From Streptomyces sp. NRRL F-5630 (GTDB lineage Bacteria > Actinomycetota > Actinomycetes > Streptomycetales > Streptomycetaceae): 13,403 nucleotides of DNA. Below the pieces are notes generated by a model that made no database searches, was not told the origin of the DNA, and was given only the letters and a program-made list of their open reading frames with translations. The stretch covers positions 1 to 13,403 of the forward strand of contig NZ_JOGO01000109.1 in assembly GCF_000719475.1 (NCBI RefSeq), given 5' to 3'. Positions within the stretch are counted from its first letter, which is position 1. Each line of letters starts with the position of its first letter. This document shows positions 1 through 10,900 of this stretch, in pieces. The position numbers and the translations under genes were made by a program.

Positions 1-6586
<6,586 letters not shown>

Positions 6587-6591
6587 GTGCA

Positions 6592-6597
6592 CTCCTC
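6592..6597 (-). promoter_or_regulatory. Ribosome binding site of the NRPS gene
   Basis: On the minus strand GAGGAG precedes the GTG at 6586 by 5 bases. It lies inside the in-frame stop that bounds the gene (TGA at 6598-6596) and overlaps the competing GTG at 6592, which makes 6586 the better start. Confidence 0.7.
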
Positions 6598-6808
6598 AAT
6601 GCGGGCTGAGCCGTCCGTCAGGTCCGCGGGCCGTCCGCGCGGGCGCTTCGCGGCCAGGTGCGGGCAGTGGTGATGCTGCTGAGAAGCGGGCGCCCCCAGC
6701 ATCGGTGGGAGCCACAGTTACGAGCGGCGCGGGTGCGCGGTGGCCCGGCGGCGCGTCCGGGGGCCCGGCCGCGGGCGGGGGGTGTGTCCGTAACGGCGGG
6801 GATCGTCG

Positions 6809-6837
6809 TTGCCGCCCGGTGCGCGGTCGCCTAGCGT
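6809..6837 (+). promoter_or_regulatory. Predicted vegetative-type promoter of the methyltransferase gene
   Basis: TTGCCG (6809-6814) and TAGCGT (6832-6837) are separated by 17 bases, close to the Streptomyces HrdB-type pattern TTGACN / TAGNNT. The expected transcript start is near 6844, giving a leader of about 45 bases before the ATG at 6890. Prediction from pattern only. Confidence 0.5.
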
Positions 6838-6881
6838 GCCGGTCCACCGTGGCGTGCCGGCCGACGCCCTTCCTTCCCCGT

Positions 6882-6885
6882 GGAG
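6882..6885 (+). promoter_or_regulatory. Ribosome binding site of the methyltransferase gene
   Basis: GGAG followed by AACG lies directly before the ATG at 6890. The 4-base spacing is slightly short but supports this ATG over the in-frame TTG at 6809, which falls on the predicted -35 box. Confidence 0.6.
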
Positions 6886-6889
6886 AACG

Positions 6890-7927
6890 ATGAAGAACGC
6901 CGCCCACGAAGACGATCCGGTCCTCGAACGCTTCCACTTCCTCGTCAACGCTCCGGCGCTGTTCAACGCCGTCACCACCGCGGCCGAGTTGCGGATCTTC
7001 GCCTTCCTGTCGGGGAAACCCGGAGCGAGCGCGGCGGACATCCAGTCGTTCTGCGGCGTGCCCGCGCACCAGCTCAGGGTGCTGCTGCAAGCGGTCTGCA
7101 CGACGGGGCTGCTGGAACGGCGGGACGGTGGCTACCACAATGCGTCGGTCGCCGAGGAACTGCTGGCCGCGGACGAGGAGCCGGACAGCTGGAGTCACAT
7201 CCTGACCGGCTGGAAAGAGGTGTACTACCCCGCGTTCGCCGACATGACGACGGCGCTGCGGGCGGGTACCAACACCGCCCTGGCCGCCCACCCCGGCGAC
7301 GAGCCGACCCTGTACGGGCGGCTGTCCCGCAACCCGCCCCTGGAGGCGGTCTTCCACCGCGCGATGACGGCGTTCACGCTCCGCTCGGTCGACGCGCTCA
7401 TCGAGCAGCCCGTCTTCGACGACGTACGGCACGTGCTCGACGTGGGCGGCGGTGACGGCAGCACCTCGGCGCGCCTGGTCGCCCGCCATCCGGAGCTGCG
7501 GACGACGGTGTTCGACATGCCGAGCGTCTCCCGGCTCGCGTCCGGCGCGCGGTCCGGCCGGGTGAGCGTGGTGCCCGGTGACATGTTCACCGACCCGTTC
7601 CCCGAGGGCCCGGACGCGGTGCTCTTCAGCCATGTGCTGGAGATCTTCGACGAGGACTCGATCCTGCTCCTGATGAGGAAGGCGTACGACGCCCTGCCCT
7701 CGGGCGGCCGGGTCATGGTGTACGGCTACAACGTCTCCGACGACGAGACGGACGGCGTGTTCGGCGCCCGGCTCGGGCTCTACTTCAACGTGCTGGCGAG
7801 CGGCCGCGGCATGGCCTATCCGGCGCGCGACTACGAACGCTGGCTGCGCGAGGCCGGGTTCGGCGAAGTGGAGACCGTTCCGGGGCTGCCCTACGAGCAC
7901 GGGCTCAGTCTGGGCGTCAAGCGCTGA
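6890..7927 (+). CDS. SAM-dependent methyltransferase, O-methyltransferase fold (345 aa)
   Basis: Transfers a methyl group from S-adenosylmethionine to a small molecule; cytosolic, probably dimeric as usual in this family. Residues 10-100 form the helical/winged-helix dimerisation part (VLERFHFLVNAPALFNAV, then a substrate-class helix-turn-helix and an LLERRDGGYHN wing). The SAM motif DVGGGDG is at 184-190, the ribose-contacting FDMP at 208-211, and VPGDMF at 228-233. Length matches bacterial members such as DnrK and RdmB. Odd point: the usual catalytic pattern HvLHDW reads SHVLEIFDED (247-256), so the general-base His is Glu251. DnrK and RdmB also lack this His, and related C-methyltransferases that act on 2-oxo acids (MppJ, SgvM) share the fold, so O- versus C-methylation cannot be settled by eye. 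It lies alone on the plus strand between two minus-strand megasynthase genes and is probably a tailoring or precursor-supply enzyme of the same pathway. An alternative longer start at TTG 6809 is rejected. Confidence 0.88.
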   Translation: MKNAAHEDDPVLERFHFLVNAPALFNAVTTAAELRIFAFLSGKPGASAADIQSFCGVPAHQLRVLLQAVCTTGLLERRDGGYHNASVAEELLAADEEPDSWSHILTGWKEVYYPAFADMTTALRAGTNTALAAHPGDEPTLYGRLSRNPPLEAVFHRAMTAFTLRSVDALIEQPVFDDVRHVLDVGGGDGSTSARLVARHPELRTTVFDMPSVSRLASGARSGRVSVVPGDMFTDPFPEGPDAVLFSHVLEIFDEDSILLLMRKAYDALPSGGRVMVYGYNVSDDETDGVFGARLGLYFNVLASGRGMAYPARDYERWLREAGFGEVETVPGLPYEHGLSLGVKR

Positions 7928-7941
7928 CCGAGGAGCGCGGA

Positions 7942-7975
7942 CGAGCGGGGCCGGCCTTCGGGCCGGCCCCGCTCG
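7942..7975. terminator. Bidirectional hairpin terminator between methyltransferase and PKS genes
   Basis: A perfect 15-bp inverted repeat, CGAGCGGGGCCGGCC and its complement, encloses a TTCG tetraloop (7957-7960). It lies 14 bases after the methyltransferase stop and 16 bases beyond the PKS stop on the other strand, so it can end both convergent transcripts. There is no T-tract, as is common for actinomycete terminators. Confidence 0.85.
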
Positions 7976-7991
7976 CGTGTCCCCCGTCATG

Positions 7992-10900
7992 TCACTTCCG
8001 GTTCCTGGGGCGCAGGCGAGGACGGGTGCGGGTGCGGGGAGCCGCGCAGAGGGCGAGCAGATGGTCGGCCAGGCTGCCCGGCGTGGGGCAGTCGAGGACG
8101 GTGGCGGCGCTGATCTGCAGGCCGGTCGCGGCGCCGAGACGGTTACGCAGCCGGGTCGCGGTCAGCGAGTCGAAGCCCAGGTCGACGAAGCCGCGGTCGG
8201 GGGCCACCACCTCGTCGCTGTCGTGCCCCAGCACCAGGGCGGCCTGCGTGCGCACAAGGCGCAGCATCTCGGCGCTCCGCTCCTGCGCGGGCAGCGCGTC
8301 GAGGCGGCGCAGGAACGCGTCCGGGGCCTCGGTGGACAGCTCCTCGTCCCGGGCGCCGACACCCCGCAGAGCGTCGCGGAACGCCGGAACACCGTCGAAC
8401 AGCCTGGCGGCCGGGCGCGCCCCGGGCGTGGTGGCGACGTGGGCAGCGAGGCGCTTCCAGTCGGCGTCGAAGACGGCGGTCCCGGTCTCCCGGGCACGGG
8501 CGGCCCGGTCGAGGGCGCGCAGGGCCAGCGCCGGGCGCATCGGAAGGAGGCCGCCGTCGCGGGCGGCTGTGTCCTGCGCCGTACCCTTCGCCGGGTCCTG
8601 CGGCGAGTCCTGCGCCGCGCCCTTCGCCGTGCCCTCCGCCGGGTCCTGCGCTGTGTCCTCGTCGCCCCACGGTCCCCAGGCGACGCGAGTCACGGGCAGT
8701 CCGGCGCGGTGGCGTTCCTCGGCCAGGGCGTCCAGGAGAGCGTCGGACAGGGCCGGTCCGGCCTGCCCGGGGGCGCCGAGGGTGGCGGAAAGGGTGGTGA
8801 GGAGGACGAAGGCCGCCGGTTCGGCCCGCTCGCGGGTGAGGTCGTGCAGGTTCCGGGCGGCCAGGGCGTCGGCCCGCAGGGCCTCCTGAAGCCCGGCGGC
8901 GGTCTGCTGGGTGAGCGCGCTGCCGCCGGTCGCGGTACGGGTGGGGACGACCACGGTCAGCGGGCCGGTCGGAGGGAGGCCGTCCACCAGGGCCGCGGCT
9001 TCGGCCCGGTCGCCCGGGTCGCGGGCGACGATGTCGGCGCGGGCGCCGAGCGCCGTGAGTTCGGCGCGCAGGGCATCGGCCCTTTCCGCGGAGTCCGAGC
9101 CCGCCGAAGCCGGGCGGGAGACGAGCAGGAGGTGTTCGGCGCCCCCGCGGGCGAGATGCAGGGCGACCTGTCGGCCGAGGGGTCCGGTGCCGTCGACGAG
9201 GAGCACGGTGCCCGGGGGCGGCCACGGGGTGGCGGCGTCGGTGGCGACGGGCGCGGGAGCGGGTGCCTGGACGACGCGGCGGGCGAAGAGCCCCGCACCA
9301 CGGACCGCGATGTCGCTCTCGAACGCGGCGTCGTTCCCGCCCCCGCCGTCGGCCGCGCTGTCGGCGAGGACCGCGGCGAGCCGGCTGCCGGTCCAGCCGT
9401 CGACCCGCTCGGGCAGGTCGACCGTGCCCGTCCACTGCCCGGAGGATTCCAGGACAGCGACGCGCCCGAGTGCCCGTACGCCGAGTTGTTCGGGGTGACG
9501 CACGTGCTCGGCGGCGCCGACCGCCTCGGCGCAGCGGGTGGCGTGCCAGACGGGGACCCGGCTGCCGCTCTCCTCCAGGGCGCGCAGCAGCGCCAGAGTG
9601 AGGGCGACTCCTTCGGGCACCGCGTCGTACGCGACGTGCTGTCCGGAAGCGAGGGCCACCAGCGACAGGATGCCGGAGACGGGCCCGACCTCGTCGTTGA
9701 GGACACGGAGTCGCCCGGCCAGTGCGTCGCCCTCCGCGCACGGCAGGAGAACCGGCATCATCCCCTCGGCGGCCAGCGCCGCGACGAGACCGGCGACCCA
9801 CGGGTCGTCGCCCTGCTCGACGGCGACGGGGAGGATCCAGGTGCCGGCCGGTGCCGCCGGGGGAACGGCGATCGACGTCCAGGCGGCGTGGTGACGCCAT
9901 CCGTCGATGCGGTCGTCCTCGTCGCGCCGCCGCCGGTAGGCGGTCAGGAGCGGCAGCAGTGCGGCCGTCGACTCGGCGTCCCCGAGGGCGAGTTCGGCGG
10001 CGAGAGCCGCATCGTCGCCGCCCTGGGGGACGGTGCCGGAGCGGTCGTCGGGGCGCCGGCTGCCCTCGTCCGAGGGCAGCCAGTAGTCGCTCCGCTGAAA
10101 GGCGTACGTGGGCAGGTCGGCAGCGTGCGGCGCGCCGTCCGGGACAGCGAGCACGGCGGACCAGTCGAGGTCCGCGCCGTGGACGAAGAGCTGTCCGACG
10201 GCCCGGGTCAGGGCGGCTGTCTCACTCTCTTCGGCGCGCAGCGTCGGGATGAACGCGGCCTCGGGGGCACTGTCCTGGCCCATGGCGGACAGGACGGCGT
10301 CGGGGCCGATCTCCAGGAAGGCGGTCACTCCGTCGGCGGCCAGCGCGGCGATCCCGTCGGCGAAGCGCACCGGTTCCCGTACATGCCGTACCCAGTGCTC
10401 CGGCTCCACCGGCCCGTCGGAGGGAAGGAACGATCCGGTCAGATGGGATATGACCGGGATCTCGGGCGCGGCACCGTCCAGGTCGGCCAGTTCGGCGCGC
10501 AGGGGGGCCAGTACGGGCTCCATCAGCGGTGAGTGGAAGGCGTGGGACACGGTCAGCCTCCGCGTCCGCGCACCGCGCCGTTCGAGCTCGGCGACGATCT
10601 CCTCGACAGCGTCCACGGCTCCGGAGAGGACGACGGAGTCGGGGCCGTTGACGGCGGCGAGGCCGACCTCGTGGGCCCGGTCCGCCAGCAGTGGGGCGAC
10701 CTCGGCCTCGGACAGCCGTACGGCGACCATCGCGCCGTCCTCGGGCAGGTCGCGCATGAGCCGGCCACGGGCGGCGACGAGCGTGCACGCGTCGGCGAGG
10801 GAGAGCGCACCGGCGACGTGGGCCGCGGTGATCTCGCCCACGGAGTGGCCCGCCACCGCGTCGGGGCGCAGCCCCCAGGAGGCGAGGAGCCGGTACAGCG

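Larger units (their letters stand above)
6587..6889. other. Divergent intergenic region between NRPS and methyltransferase genes
   Basis: These 303 bases separate the oppositely transcribed NRPS and methyltransferase starts and hold no convincing gene. The methyltransferase side has a clear promoter and ribosome site. On the NRPS side I found no convincing -35/-10 pair; the start must lie somewhere in the lower-GC part around 6660-6720. An imperfect inverted repeat (GATGCTG at 6672-6678, CAGCATC at 6697-6703, 18 bases apart) sits there and could be an operator, but 7-bp arms are weak evidence. The stretch 6721-6780 is almost pure G/C. Confidence 0.6.

Noticed and set aside
6809..6889. Longer methyltransferase start at TTG 6809, or the GTG at 6880
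   Set aside because: The TTG falls on the predicted -35 box and has no ribosome site; the added residues are not family-like. The GTG at 6880 is in another frame.
6596..7990. Minus-strand open frame of 464 codons opposite the methyltransferase
   Set aside because: No domain is recognisable, it overlaps the promoter region and the terminator, and the plus strand encodes a coherent SAM methyltransferase. Its stop only happens to be in frame with the NRPS start.
7992..8046. Thioesterase or release domain at the end of the PKS
   Set aside because: Only about 17 residues follow the ACP; there is no GxSxG and no room for such a domain.
8562..8657. CRISPR-like or LRR-like repeat
   Set aside because: Units are only 12 bp with no spacers, and the plus-strand Leu-Arg-Arg pattern is an antisense artefact of the PKS-frame tetrapeptide repeat.
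7977..10532. Plus-strand open frame of about 850 codons opposite the PKS
   Set aside because: Low-complexity composition with no domain; the PKS KR and AT motifs lie on the other strand.
10532..10560. Methylmalonyl specificity of the AT
   Set aside because: The motif is HAFH, not YASH, and the flanking signature also fits malonyl-CoA.
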